From the NCBI RefSeq assembly GCF_027409185.1, contig NC_084463.1:44742407-44806406 (forward strand): 64,000 nt of DNA, in the 5' to 3' direction. This document shows positions 35,700 to 46,849 of this stretch, piece by piece. The position numbers were made by a program, and so were the translations under genes. The stretch comes from Cynocephalus volans (Eukaryota > Chordata > Mammalia > Dermoptera > Cynocephalidae). Within the stretch, counting starts at the first letter, position 1. Each line of letters opens with the position of its first letter. The notes under the pieces are model-generated. The model worked only from the letters and a program-made list of their open reading frames with translations. It did not search any database and was not told the DNA's origin.

Positions 35700-35935
35700 A
35701 TAAGCTTAAAAAGCTATATTTGAAAAAGGACCAAATGGGAGTGGAGGGAGAAGGGAGGTGCAGAGAGGTTGCATGGGGGACACGGGGAATAACTGCAATC
35801 CAAGGTGCTGGGCATGCTGCCGATAGTAATGGTCTGATCATCACATCTTGGGCACAGGTGATGTCAGCTCTGTGCCACATGAATATGTGTAATCAAAAAA
35901 ATAAAAATAAAAATAAACCAATGAATATATTAGAA
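35700..35935 (+). mobile_element. L1 3'-end fragment, sense, with A-rich tail
   Basis: The G-rich stretch GGGAGTGGAGGGAGAAGGGA, then GGTCTGATCATCACATCTTG, then an AAAATAAAAATAAAAATAAA tail is typical of L1 3' UTR ends. The CACATGAATATGTGTAATCA block resembles the one at 37.79-37.81 kb. Confidence 0.65.
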
Positions 35936-36009
35936 GTCTACTTCTTATACAATGTGTGAGCTAAACATTAAATTAGACTGAGCCGATGAGAAGACTAGTA
36001 AACTGGGAT

Positions 36010-36930
36010 ATTGAGAACAACGATTGATTTTCTGTATTGTTTTTTAATTCCCTATTTGACATATTTCTGTTGTAATCTTTATCTCCTACTTATATTTGCT
36101 TTTGATTTACTTTGCTCTTCTTTAATTTAGCTGTTTACAAGTATAAATTTTCCTATAAGCACTGCATAAGCCCTGCATCCTATAAATTTTGATGTGTTGC
36201 ACTTTGATTTTTATCTGAAAGTATTGTATAATTTCCCTGTGATTTTTCTTTTTACCCATTGTTTATTTAAAAGAGTGTTGTTTAATTTTCTCACATTGGT
36301 GAATGTTCTAAATTTCTGTCTGTTATTGTGGTCAGAGAACATATTTTCTATGATCTTAGTCTTTTTAAATATATTAAGACTTGTTTTATGGCCAGAGAGA
36401 GAGAGAGAGAGAGCAAAGAATATAACTAAATATAATTACGAGAAAAAAGTTGTATAAATAGAAATATAATTGCACATACACAAAGACTAAAATAAGATGG
36501 AATAAGATATATCTAATTATCTCACTAGAATATATAAAAGAATGAAAGACAATATTCCAACAAATGGTGATTAACAAATTTCTAAAAATAAGAACCATAC
36601 AGATAGCTTTGAATTCAGAAGTTTGTTGTGTCAAAAAGTGATAAATAAAACAATTTCACAGAAATAATAGTCAAACTGCATAATGCCAAGAGAAGAAAAA
36701 ACGTGAAAATGACTTAAAAGCAACAAGAAAAAGAGAAGCTACAAAGCAGAGAGCAAAATCTCCACATTCTTAATAGAAGCCAGAGGACAAAAATATATGT
36801 ATGAAGAGTTACAAAAGTATTTATACATATTAAAAAATAAAATTCTATACATCTTAACTAAACCAGATAGCAAATCCTGTGCTACTTGAATAATTTAATT
36901 GATCACGGAGATACTCTTTTCAGAAAAAAA
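36010..36930. mobile_element. L1 fragments in both orientations around a (GA)n
   Basis: 36,010-36,390 is antisense L1 ORF2 (TTTTACCCATTGTTTATTTA, TTATTGTGGTCAGAGAACAT). A (GA)n microsatellite of about eleven units lies at 36,392-36,414. From there to about 36,930 the sequence is A-rich and looks like decayed sense L1. Confidence 0.6.
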
Positions 36931-37384
36931 TTTCCATCAGCAAGGTGTTAAAAATGGATAGCATTTCCATTGATTATTTTGAATAATATTGGTAATCATT
37001 TTATTAGAGCTGAGGGGCACCAAAGGACTGATTGTGACATAGGCATTGACCACAAGCCTCTGGACACCCAGGATGACTGGATTATATGCCAATAACAGGG
37101 TTGAGGAGGATGAGTTGGTGAAGTGCACCCAGTACATGACCAGAAAGAAACTCATGGGCAGCAGGATGCTCTTTTGCTTGGGGAGAGGCTGGTGCTGTGA
37201 AGCGCTGGGATCTCCTCTGATGCCTGGATGAGGGAATGACCATGTACGCACTTGAGAGCAGTGTGATTTGTACAAAGGCAACGTCCCTGGATAATATCAA
37301 AGTGTAAAACAGTTCCCTGATGATGGAGTTCATTTGAGAAAGTGAACAATTCCCAATATTTAAAAGATCCATAAATAAACAAAT

Positions 37385-37915
37385 GAACAATCAAGAGAGA
37401 CAGAGAGAAAGAAAGAACAATCACAGAAATACATTGAACTTTTAGAAAACTGGGATAGAAAAGGGGAGGAGAGGGAGAGTGGAAGGAGGGGCTAATGAGG
37501 AATTGGTCAATGGGTGAAAAGAATGATTGCATACTGCAATGATGGACAAGTTAACTGTGCAAGCCGGCCCCGTGGCTCACTCCGGTGAGTGTGGTGCTGG
37601 TAGCGCCGAGGCCGCGGGTTTGGATCCCATATAGGGATGGCGGGTGTGCTCACTGGCTGAGAGTGGTGCAGGCGACACCATGCCAAGGGTTGCGATCCCC
37701 TCACCGGTCCAAAAAAAAAAAAAAAGCTAACTGTACTGATCTAACCACCACACGTTGTAAACAACTATTAAAAATCAATGTTGTACCCACATGTATGTAT
37801 AATCAAATAAATAAATAACAAAACAACAACAAAATAAATAAAAAATAAAAGATCAGTCTGCATCTCATTAGAAAAAGCCACAGTGTTGAAGATCATGTAA
37901 CTACTGCAGGACAAA
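37385..37915 (+). mobile_element. L1 3'-end insertion inside the V1R pseudogene
   Basis: Purine-rich GAAAAGGGGAGGAGAGGGAG, then GAATGATTGCATACTGCAAT, then (after the SINE) CACCACACGTTGTAAACAAC and an A-rich tail (about 37,800-37,850) form an L1 3' UTR in sense orientation. It breaks the V1R between TM4 and TM5. The outer limits are approximate. Confidence 0.65.
37561..37723 (+). mobile_element. CYN-type SINE, two tRNA-like halves, with target-site duplication
   Basis: The body runs from AGCCGGCCCCGTGGCTCACT through GCCGCGGGTTTGGATCCCAT (B box) to a second half ending TGCGATCCCCTCACCGGTCC and a pure A run of about 15. Direct repeats flank it: AAGTTAACTGTGC at 37,548-37,560 and AAGCTAACTGTAC at 37,724-37,736 (two mismatches). 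It inserted into the L1 3' end, which had inserted into the V1R gene. Confidence 0.85.
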
Positions 37916-38274
37916 CTAAGGGGCTATAAGAAGACAAAAACATGCAAAATGTAATTTGTAAATTTGTTTCAACCTCACCAGCCAGGAGGTGCTGGGGCTG
38001 ATGGTGACGGCCTCGAGCATGCTCAGGAGGCAGGTGGTGCAGATGGAGACGCCCCTCATCACCCTGTTCATGTAGAAAAACACCTCACATCTGAAGTCGC
38101 TCTGAAAATTTAGTGACCCAAACAGGCCTGGAGAAAACAAAACAGTACATGAGGAGCATCACTATGTGGACAAAGGCCAAGTGCTTAGGCCTGTGCTGCA
38201 GAGAGAATGTGACGATGTGGAAGAAAAGGAGGAGGTGTTGGCTGAGGTTCCAATGCCAGCTTGAAAATAAAAGG

Positions 38275-38930
38275 TATTTTTAAAATGGTAACGTAAGTGG
38301 AAAGTGATTATTTTATTGGTATAGAAGAAACATATTCTATATATCTGGAAAAAATCAGTAATATCACATCATTAATGTTCTTTGTTTCAATAGTCAAAAT
38401 GATCACTCACCATCATCATTTTTACTTCAATTATTTTAATAACACCGAACAGCTTAAGTTAAAGATACAGCCTCAGCATATGTTCTCCACCAAATACCAC
38501 GTACATCTCTATGCCTCTGGTTTCATGAGGAGAATTTTCCCTAAAGTGCTCTGGCCTCTTGCCTGACCCTTTCTCTTCCCCAGAAAAGGAGGAATTCACT
38601 GAGAGAATAACTGGCCACTGGGGCAGGGCGTCTCCACTCTTGAGCACCAGCTGTGTGCAGGGCACCCACTGCGCTCTGCTCCTCTGTGCAGGAGTTTGCA
38701 GTGGGACAGCCCCGTGAGCAGAGGCTGCAGCCTCCACAGCCACCTGCGAGGGGGCACCAGGGTCTACCTGGCATCCAGGTGAGGATGTCCAGTGTCCTCC
38801 AGCCCAGCCCTTGGCCAGTACTGAGGTGACCTTCTACTCTTCATGAGCCTCACTCCTCTGCCACAGCTGGGTCAGTCCTCAGGAAAGGAGGAGGGACACA
38901 GGGTGTCAGACCCTCAAACCTCAACCAGGA
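38275..38930. other. No gene recognised
   Basis: AT-rich then moderately GC-rich sequence. The overlapping minus-strand frames at 38.46-38.77 kb contain no domain I can recognise. Confidence 0.5.
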
Positions 38931-39115
38931 CACATGTGAGCACCTGCCTGGTGCTGTCTCATGTGCTGCTCCAAACCCAAGGCAGGTGCTTTCTCTGGAT
39001 TTTCTCCATTTTACAGAGGAGGAAACAGACAGAGATAAAGCAAATCACCCAAGATCACTAAACCAGGAAGTGGCAGAGCTCAGGTTGAAATCCACAACTG
39101 TCTGCCTCCAGTGCT
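38930..39115 (+). repeat. MIR SINE
   Basis: A long MIR match: GAGCACCTGCCTGGTGCTGT, then TCCATTTTACAGAGGAGGAA, then CCAGGAAGTGGCAGAGCTCA and GTTGAAATCCACAACTGTCT. Confidence 0.85.
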
Positions 39116-39119
39116 CATT

Positions 39120-40790
39120 TCCCCACCGTAAAAGATTTCCCTCCAGTGTGATTTGTGGCTTTAACAGCACATTTTGCTTAGAGATCAACTGGGATAAGTA
39201 TTTTAAGAGTAAGCTTATATTTTAAGCATGGCCATTTTTCTTAATCAAAAATAAGGAGGGGTGGAAATGTTCCTTTTGTGTTTGTTTTGGAGTCCGTGAT
39301 ACCTTCTAATATTTAATGATGAAATGGCTTTTACATGGCCGGAAACAGCTTGTGTCTGTTTCCAAGAACAGAGCTAAAGCACACGTGTGCCTTTTGATGG
39401 TCCTCCGTCTCTCTTTTTTTATTTAACTGTAAGAAAGTTTTTAAAATCAAACATATCTTGTTTTGAAGAAACATTTATGTGAAAAGCAGCAATCTCTCAT
39501 TTTTATTTAGCTCTTTTGTCTTCTTTTAATTCAAATAAAATTAAATCAGTAATTGTTTATTTAAAGACACTCAAATAAAATGAAAAAAAGTAAAGACACC
39601 CCAGACTCGTATCTCAACAACATGCAGGGCTATCATGGACCCCTCTGCTGTTATAACACACAGAACTTGCTGGATGAAGCATCATGTGGAATTGGCTAAA
39701 GGCACAACTGATGTTGTGAGAGAGACAGGCTGATGCTGGGTGCTGAAAGTGATGTGAGGTTTCACCTGGGTGTGGGGACCTGTGGGCAACGAGGTGGCTC
39801 TGGGGTGGGAGGGGTACCCATAAGGCAGCAGAAGCTCAGCTGTCACATGGCACAGGGAAACGGATATCAGGGCTCTGGGCTTTGTTAGCCAGAGTCACTG
39901 TCTGTTGACTAAAGAAAGGAAGCAGGAAGGTTTGTAGACTCTGCCAGCACCTCCTGGCTCTCTGCCCGGGCGCCACACAGGCCTCCTTTCAGTCTGTCCC
40001 CCACATCCTTTCTGCCACAGGCCTTTGTGTGGACTGGAGCATTCTTCCTGCTGTCCTATCGGTGAACTCCTACTCACCTACCTCACAGAGGCATCCGTGG
40101 CCCCCCTGACCAGGTCAGATCCCGCCTTCTTAGCATCTGCCAGAGTGGCTGAGTTTGTATTTGTCTGTGTGACTTTGGTTCATGGTTGTCACCCCCAATA
40201 AACTGAGAGCTTCATGAAGGTGTGTGCCCCTAGCATTTCTAGCAAGTAGAGCAGTGCGAGCTGGTATGGGGCTCGTGAACTTGCAGGCCCTGCAGGTGAT
40301 GCCTCCACACATTCTGCACCCAGCCACCTCCCTCTCCTCTCTCTAGTCCTCATCTTTAAAGGGACATATCCCTGATGAAAACACCAGCCCAGAGGGCTAC
40401 CAGAACCTAAAATTCCTCTTACGTTTTATTTTTTCTTCAAAATACCTCGCTATTTTTGTATTTAACCTCATAATAAATCAATGCTTTTTTCAATGTAAAA
40501 ACCCAAATCCCCACCCCCCTCACCACGTCTCACAGCCGCTCCGGGAAGTCTGTCCAGCTTGTCTGATGCCTCTTTAAGCCCCTGCTCGAGTTGAGATGAT
40601 CATGGAGTTCCACGCTGGGCGTGGAATGACCAGCAAGACATTAGTAATGGAACAGCAGGGCCCTTCCTCATGACACCACCCCCGCCCTGACTCAGTCATG
40701 ATGGGGCAAATCTTCCTGCTACGTTCCTGGGTTCAAATCTCACAACGTAGCTGCTGTGACAAACAGAAGAGCAAATTACAATGTGGAATG
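39120..40790. other. No gene recognised; mostly unique intergenic sequence
   Basis: Neither strand shows an exon-like block with domain content. Composition alternates between AT-rich (39.3-39.6 kb, 40.4-40.5 kb) and more GC-rich parts. Small open frames on either strand are not supported. Confidence 0.5.
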
Positions 40791-40794
40791 GCAA

Positions 40795-40905
40795 ATTTCT
40801 CTACACTCTTGTGTCCCATGTGTTAAGCAGGAATAATAACATGATTCCTACTTCACAGGGTTGTTCTGAGAATAAGATCGGTCAGGCAGAGCCCTCAGCA
40901 CTGAG
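40795..40905 (+). repeat. MIR SINE fragment
   Basis: AGCAGGAATAATAACATGAT followed by CCTACTTCACAGGGTTGTTC and TGAGAATAAG is the MIR core region. Confidence 0.75.
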
Positions 40906-41164
40906 GAGGCATCCCGTGGGGGCTCACCTGACAGCCGCTGTTGCTGAGGCCCCCACTCTCCACCCACCCTCTCCTGCACCTGCCCCCACATGAACATGCC
41001 CAAAGCCCCGGCTCCTTTACGTTCGGTCAGCTCAGAAGGTATTTCAGTTATCATGCCAAGTTAAACGACCTGGGGAAGCTGGCTTTGCTTTTGATTTTTC
41101 TGAAGTAGTAGATCTTTTTTCCAGAATCCCTGACTTCTTATGTAACTAACAGTGCACATGTCTA

Positions 41165-41350
41165 CATAGGTTTATGAGTAGTTCCAAAGTGGGGACCCCA
41201 GGCTCAGCATCAGCAAGCCCTTCTTGGAAATAATCTCCAGCCCCACCCAGAACTAATGAATCAGAAGCTCTGGGGGTGGGGCCCCACGATTCGTTGTCAC
41301 AAGCTCATCAGATGATTCTGAAGGGTGCTGACATTTGAGAATGACTTAGA
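41165..41350 (+). mobile_element. MER5A-type hAT DNA transposon fragment
   Basis: AAAGTGGGGACCCCAGGCTC, then CCAGCCCCACCCAGAACTAA, GAATCAGAAGCTCTGGGGGT and CATTTGAGAATGA follow the MER5A consensus as I remember it, end to end. Confidence 0.8.
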
Positions 41351-43930
41351 TCCAAATGCAGTTGACCTTATTTATTTAAGTCTCACCAATGCCCAGGTGC
41401 CATGATGTACATACCCCCTTTTTGACCCATGGTTTGCCTTTGGGTCCTTAGAAAGACCAGGAAGAGGAACTTTCATGGCCACCAAATGGCTCAGGTCAGG
41501 CCTCCACTCTGGGCAGCTGAACAAGAAGACAGAGAGAGGATGTGCTCCCAGGTCCAGTGCAAATGTCCTCCTGCAGCTCCAGGCTTCACACAGTGTCTAC
41601 TACCTATTCTGTCCCTACACTATCCCAGCCTTACACTTATCCAAAACAGCCCCCACTGCCACTAGATGAGTGGTGGGGACATCTTTGGCCAGGCCAGACT
41701 TGCATATCAGTGTATGGTGGCCTGTTCTTGGCATGAGGATGTTGCTGGCCTATAAGGATGGGGCCCCAGCTGGCAGGACAGATTGTAGCTTCAGGACCCA
41801 GAGGCAGCTGTGAGTCTACCAGGAGCCACACCTCAGCTCTCCCTCCCAGTGCCTGCCCCGCAGCTGGAGTCCTGCTGCCCCAGTGGTCACCATACAACTG
41901 GGTCTGTGGCTGACCAGAGATCCATAGCCACAGGCTGTCTGCAGCTGGCCACCAAAGAGAGTCCCCCCTTTCCCCAGGGTGTCATCAAATTTCTTCAAGG
42001 CTCTCATCTCTCTTTGTCAGGGAGCCACTCCATACATTTGAACCAGACTCTAAATTTCTTGTCTTTTTTAATCATAAAATTGTTGGCTGCCACTTGGAGC
42101 AGCTGGATTTCCTTCAGTATTTTAATTTCCTGGGACTATAGAAAAAGACCAGGATGTTGGCCGAGCCTGGGTGGGAGATGCTAAAGGGGCCTTGTTGGGG
42201 AGGGGTAGATAAGGGATCTGGTTTGGAGACTTTTCTCTTAAGTGTTCCCCTCCTCTCTTCCAATCTCATCCAGGCCCCAACATGTTCTCAGTGTTGGGTT
42301 CAAACAGCGCATCCTCCAGAAATGTGTCCTTGGTTCCTGTCCCTTTCCTGCACCCTCCAGAGCAGTGGGTCTCCCCCTTTTCTATCAAACCCTCCTAATA
42401 AATCAAAGATGCAGAGGATGAAGCTGGGTAGTGACCTGCCCGGGGCAGGGGGATCTCTGACTCCTGCATCCCCAACCACCCTTGAGTGGCAGCCACAGCT
42501 GCTCACCTTCCTCCCTTCCTGAGTGTTGAACACATTTGCCTGGAAGAGAGGCAGTGAAAGTGTACCACAAAGTCCCCCCTAGCCCATTACTAGCCCAACC
42601 TCACCCCCTCCCATGCTGCACTGTGGTCAGGACCACAGGGTCAGGGGATGTGCACAAAACAGGACTTGCACCTTGTTCAGGCTCTGAGCTCTGGAGAAGA
42701 AAGGTGTTGGAGCCGAGGCTCGGGACCTTCCATCCAAATCCTCTCTGATGACAGGTGAGGATACTTAGGCACTGGACAAAAAGGGAGTGTTTGGCCACTT
42801 AAAAGCGGCCTGACCTCAGAGGGGCCGGATGTCACTCTCCTCTCATGGGCATTTCCTGAGGGAGAGGCTGAGTCCAGCTCAGCCAAAGCCTCACACAGCT
42901 GTGCAGCCAGGCAGCTCTGTGGCCTCACCCCCCAGGGAACAGGGACTGGCAGCCTATGTGGAGGCTCCATCACTCACAGGTGAGCTGCACATGATGCCCC
43001 AGCACACAGAGGTGGTTGTAAGGCTCATGAGAGAGAGGAGGTTTGCCAGGTGCTGAGACATAAGTGCTCAGTCCAGGGCTCTCCCCTCCCAGCCTCAGGA
43101 TCCTGGTCCCCGACCTGCCTGTCCCAGGCTCACTCACTTCCACGCAGTCATTCATCACAGCCTCCAGCATCACCAGGTCAGTGAGGAATGTGCCGAGGAA
43201 GGGGATGACACCCTGTGCCGTCGGAGTGTAGTGGTGACGAGCATCTGTGCTCAATTGTCCATGCAAGGGCCTTCTCTTAAATACTCCTCAGCCTCAGCCT
43301 CTGAACCTCCTTACCCAGGTCTCTTCATTCTCTGCCCAGGGCCTTTAGAATCTTTACCCCCAGTTTTCTCCATCCCCCACTGTTTCTCTCCGAGCACCCC
43401 AGACACCCCTTAGTTATATCTATAGTAGGATTTTAACAAGTCACAAAGGTTATTTAGTCTTGGGACTGTCACCACACCTGAATTTCTTGTGAGTCCACTT
43501 CCCCAGGCCCTTTCTCTGGTGACTTCTAGTCAAGGCATTCAGCACTGGGGCCAGAGGAGGAAAGGCTGGAGGAGGAAGGCCCCCTTCTCTCTTGATGTGG
43601 AGGTCCCCCGCTAGGAGGGAGCAGCCCCTGTCCTCTGCTGTCTGGAGCCCCTCCCCACCACAGGTGCACTCAACTTTTCTGCTGTATTTTCCTCTTCTGA
43701 GATTTCTGGGGGCTCATCTCCAGGGTGGCCAACCTAGGAGGTCAGCTCCTGCCGGGGTTGGGGACAAGATCAGCTCACCCCATTACACACCAGCCCTCCT
43801 GCCCTCATGTCCTGGACAGCTGGCCCCAGTCAGTCAGCACAATGCTCCTGCCACCTCCAGGGCACTCAGAGTCCACCTTCAATTCCAGCTTCAAAACTTG
43901 TTCTTGGGCACGAAGCCTGACAGACCTGAG

Positions 43931-44365
43931 CCCTCCTCTCATCTGGAAAGTGAAATGGGAACCACACCTACCTCACAGGGTCTCTTGAGGGCTCAATGTC
44001 TGTGACTGTCATCACTGCCCTCCTCTCATCTGGAAAGTGAAATGAGAACTACACCTACCTCACAGGGTCTCTTGAGGGCTCAATGTCTGTGACTGTCATC
44101 ACTGTCCTCCTCTCATCTGGAAAGTGAAATGGGAACCACACCTACCTCACAGGGTCTCTTGAGAGCTCAATGTCTGTGACTGTCATCACTGTCCTCCTCT
44201 CATCTGGAAAGTGAAATGAGAACCACACCTACCTCACAGGGTCTCTTGAGGGCTCAATGTCTGTGACTGTCATCACTGTCCGCCTCTCATCTGGAAAGTG
44301 AAATGAGAACTACACCTACCTCACAGGGTCTCTTGAGGGCCCAATGTCTGTGACTGTCATCACTG
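43931..44365 (+). repeat. Five tandem copies of an 87-bp unit
   Basis: Unit starts fall at 43,931, 44,018, 44,105, 44,192 and 44,279, exactly 87 bp apart, with a sixth unit cut off after 44,366. Each unit contains TCATCTGGAAAGTGAAATGG or its GAAATGAG variant, CACACCTACCTCACAGGGTC and TCTGTGACTGTCATCACTG. The unit core looks MIR-like. Units differ by only a few bases. It lies in an intron-like part of RalGEF copy B. Confidence 0.95.
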
Positions 44366-44988
44366 TCCTCACCATTACTCCTGGAAAGAAGAGATGGGCA
44401 CACAGCACCCCAACAACTTTTTCCCTTATTGTACTACATCACCACCCCGGGGGGCCTGTGCCACAGGCTCATTAGTTCTCCGTTTTATAGATGAGAAAAT
44501 GCAGGCCCCCAAAGGGGCACTGACTTGCCTGGGAACCCACAGGAGAAGCCGGTATGCTATTTGTCCCCTTCTGCAGCCCCCATCTCAGCTGCCTTCAACA
44601 CACCCTAGCACCGCCACTGACCATCACTTGGGATTTTTATATGTGTTCAGTTCCCCAGCCAGGCCCAGCCATGGTGAAGGAGAAACAGCATGTCACAGGC
44701 TTGTCTGGGAGGCTCCATCCTGCCCCTGCCCCACTGGAGTCTCTGCCCCACTGGCTGCCTCAGGCCGTCACCTCCCAAATGATCTCCTCAAACAGTTCTT
44801 TGCATCAGACTTTTTTCTCCTCTCAAGAAGAGGACTCCCGAAGCACCATCTCTGACTGACATGGCAGGAGCTTCCCAGGGTATGAGGGGGCAACACTTTG
44901 CTTCTTATCTAAATGGAAGATTCTATGATTGGATCAGGGAAGATCCACTAGGAATGCATGAGTCCCCCAGATACTTCTCATAAGCCAT

Positions 44989-45372
44989 TGTATTAGTCTG
45001 TATTGTGTTGCTTATAACAAAATACATGGAACTGGGTGATTTATAAAGAAAAACGACATTTATTGCTTACAGTTTCTGAGGCTGTGAAGTCCAAGGTCCA
45101 TCTGGTGGTGGTGGCAGTGACCCAGTGGTCTCACATTGCAAGATGGTGGAAGCAGAGAGAGCAGAGAGGAGGTGCCAGGGTCCTATAATCAACAAGCTCT
45201 TGTGGGAACTAATAGAGTGAGAACTCGCTCACTACCCCTCCTCCCCCAGGGAGAGCATTAATCCATTCATGAGGGATCCGCCCCCATGACAATCAGTTTC
45301 CAACACTGCCATATTGGGGATCAGATTTCCACACATGAGTTTTGGAGGGGACAACCCATCCAAACTCCATCA
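44989..45372 (-). mobile_element. MaLR-type solo LTR, antisense, with 5-bp TSD
   Basis: It runs from TGTATTAGTCTG to CTCCATCA (TG...CA). A perfect 5-bp duplication GCCAT flanks it (44,984-44,988 and 45,373-45,377). Internally the GAACTGGGTGATTTATAAAG and GAGAGCATTAATCCATTCAT blocks match the antisense of MaLR LTRs. 384 bp fits the family. It lies in an intron of RalGEF copy B. Confidence 0.88.
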
Positions 45373-46849
45373 GCCATGTAGGGCATATGTAATTGCCAAC
45401 TCAGCACTGAGGTGACACCCTATGATTGCAATTAATAATCAATGTCTGCGGTGTCACAGAGAGGGGAGATGCAGCATAGACACATATCTCTTCTACCCAT
45501 TGGGACCCAAGGTGGGGCAGCGCATTCAGGAACCTGGCCCATGTGATTCCCCTGCTGCACCCATCCCAGGTGAGGCAGGGTGTCCTCTCCCTGTGGAGCT
45601 GAAGTGCAGACTCAAGGAGCACAGGGGCCTGGCTTGCTGAGGACAAGGTTAGGCTGCTTTCAGGAAAGAAGAAATCCCCACCTACCACATCCACCCAACA
45701 GCCTGGAGGAAGGTGAGTGGCAGCAGCATGACCCAGTGTGGGGGCCAGAGACCTCCTGATTCTGCTACTCATCTGCCCCAGCACAGCCCAGCTGCCATCA
45801 CTGCACCCCATTACCAGGGCTTTCTGCCCCGACACCCCCACTGCCTGTGGACAAACCCATCTCTATTCCCATTAATCCAGACAAGACCGAAATTTTTCAC
45901 AGAAACTTTCAGTGGGGAAGCTAAAATCATCACCAGGCAAGTGTCCCTTCCACCCTCTCCCTTTTTCTTCCCCCAAATCACTCCATCTCCTCACTTCCAC
46001 TGTATGAGCACATTCCTGCTCAGTGAGATGTCTTGGGCAAACAGCTTTTGAAATTTGGGGGAGCTTTTTCTTGGAGAGGGGAAAGAGGAAAAATTTGGGA
46101 ATAATGGGAGGTGTGTGAGTTTAAAATCTCTTAGTTTGAGAACCCAAAGAATTCACACAGCCTGATGAGAGTGGCCAGCTTGGTTTCTGTGAGTCCTGAG
46201 GGCTCAGTAGAGCAGGGGAGAGGAGCTTTCCCATTGGTCACCTGCGCCCATCCCTATTTCAACTGCACAGCTCTGGTTTTTATCCTAAAGTGTCCAACTG
46301 GCTCCAGCCTGTGCCTGACAGTTAATAAACACAGGGTCCAGGGGCAAAACAGCTGACCTAAGGTCCCAGAAAGACCTATAGTCCCCTCTAAGTAGCTCAT
46401 TGCTGCCTTCCGTGTCCCTGGTCCCCCAGTGACTTCCAGGCTCACTGGTAAAGCAATGCTAAACATTAGCACTATGGAGGTCCCTGGTTATCCCTGGTGC
46501 TCCTATAGGGAAAGGCCTTCCTTCCTCCAAGCTTCTCTACATTTCTTCTTCAGAAAGTGAATGGAGGTGCCCTGCACAGTAAAGAGAATGGCACAGAGTG
46601 AGAAAAATGTCCTAAGAGGTGGGCACTCCTGGGGAGGAAACAGAACAATCTGTGAGGTGAAAAGCAGTCCCAGGCATTCCTGCTGTGGCCCCTGAAGCAG
46701 GTGGTGATGACACAGCTGGCCACACTGTTGAACTGGATGATGGAGGCATGGACAGTTGGTGCCAGGTGCTCCTTGACCTTCTTGTTCCACTGGGACCAGG
46801 TGGACCCCAGGCAGTCCCAGGGCACCACCTTCCTGCCCAGCGACTAGGA

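Larger units (their letters stand above)
36965..38275 (-). pseudogene. Vomeronasal type-1 receptor (V1R/VN1R) pseudogene split by nested insertions
   Basis: V1Rs are intronless GPCRs of vomeronasal sensory neurons that detect pheromone-like cues. On the minus strand the N-terminal half (38,275-37,917) shows TM1-TM4 pieces in shifting frames: LLLFFHIVTFSLQHRPKHLA, FVHIVMLLMYCFVFS, then FYMNRVMRGVSICTTCLLSM and LEAVTISPSTSWLVRLK, the hallmark V1R TM3 signature. The C-terminal half (37,380-36,965) shows LILSRDVAF, PAHEF-like loop residues, MSFFLVMYWVHF (TM6) and VNAYVTISPLVPL (TM7). About 25 codons between TM1 and TM2 are missing, and frameshifts are present. Between the halves sits about 530 bp of foreign DNA: an L1 3' end that carries its own SINE. 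Without it the receptor would be near normal V1R length. Confidence 0.85.
41650..46846 (-). pseudogene. RALGDS/RGL4-like Ral exchange factor pseudogene, copy B (CDC25 domain exons)
   Basis: Minus-strand exons of the catalytic CDC25 (RasGEF) domain lie in family order. About 46,845-46,670 follows a TTCCTAG acceptor and reads KVVPWDCLGSTWSQWNKKVK, EHLAPTVHASIIQFNSVASC, VITTCF, with no stop. About 43,640-43,580 is a possible exon resembling the SRELLIKEG region, with an indel. About 43,225-43,138 reads GVIPFLGTFLTDLVMLEAVM and ends at a GTGAGT donor. 42,135 to about 42,010 follows a TTTCTATAG acceptor and reads EIQLLQVAANNFMIKKDKKF, RVWFKCMEWLPDKER. About 41,789-41,660 reads YNLSCQLGPHPY, with a degraded acceptor. 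The intron between the last two exons matches the corresponding copy A intron (about 3,163-3,377), so A and B share a genomic ancestor. The REM exons are not found upstream. Later exons are degenerate and at least one CDC25 exon is missing or unrecognisable. Confidence 0.8.

Noticed and set aside
41810-42184. Plus-strand 124-codon frame as a coding gene, also seen as a minus frame at 3,147-3,356
   Set aside because: The similarity between the two frames is explained by the shared intron of the inverted RalGEF copies.
43931-44365. CRISPR array
   Set aside because: Units are contiguous 87-bp tandem copies with no unique spacers, in a mammalian genome.
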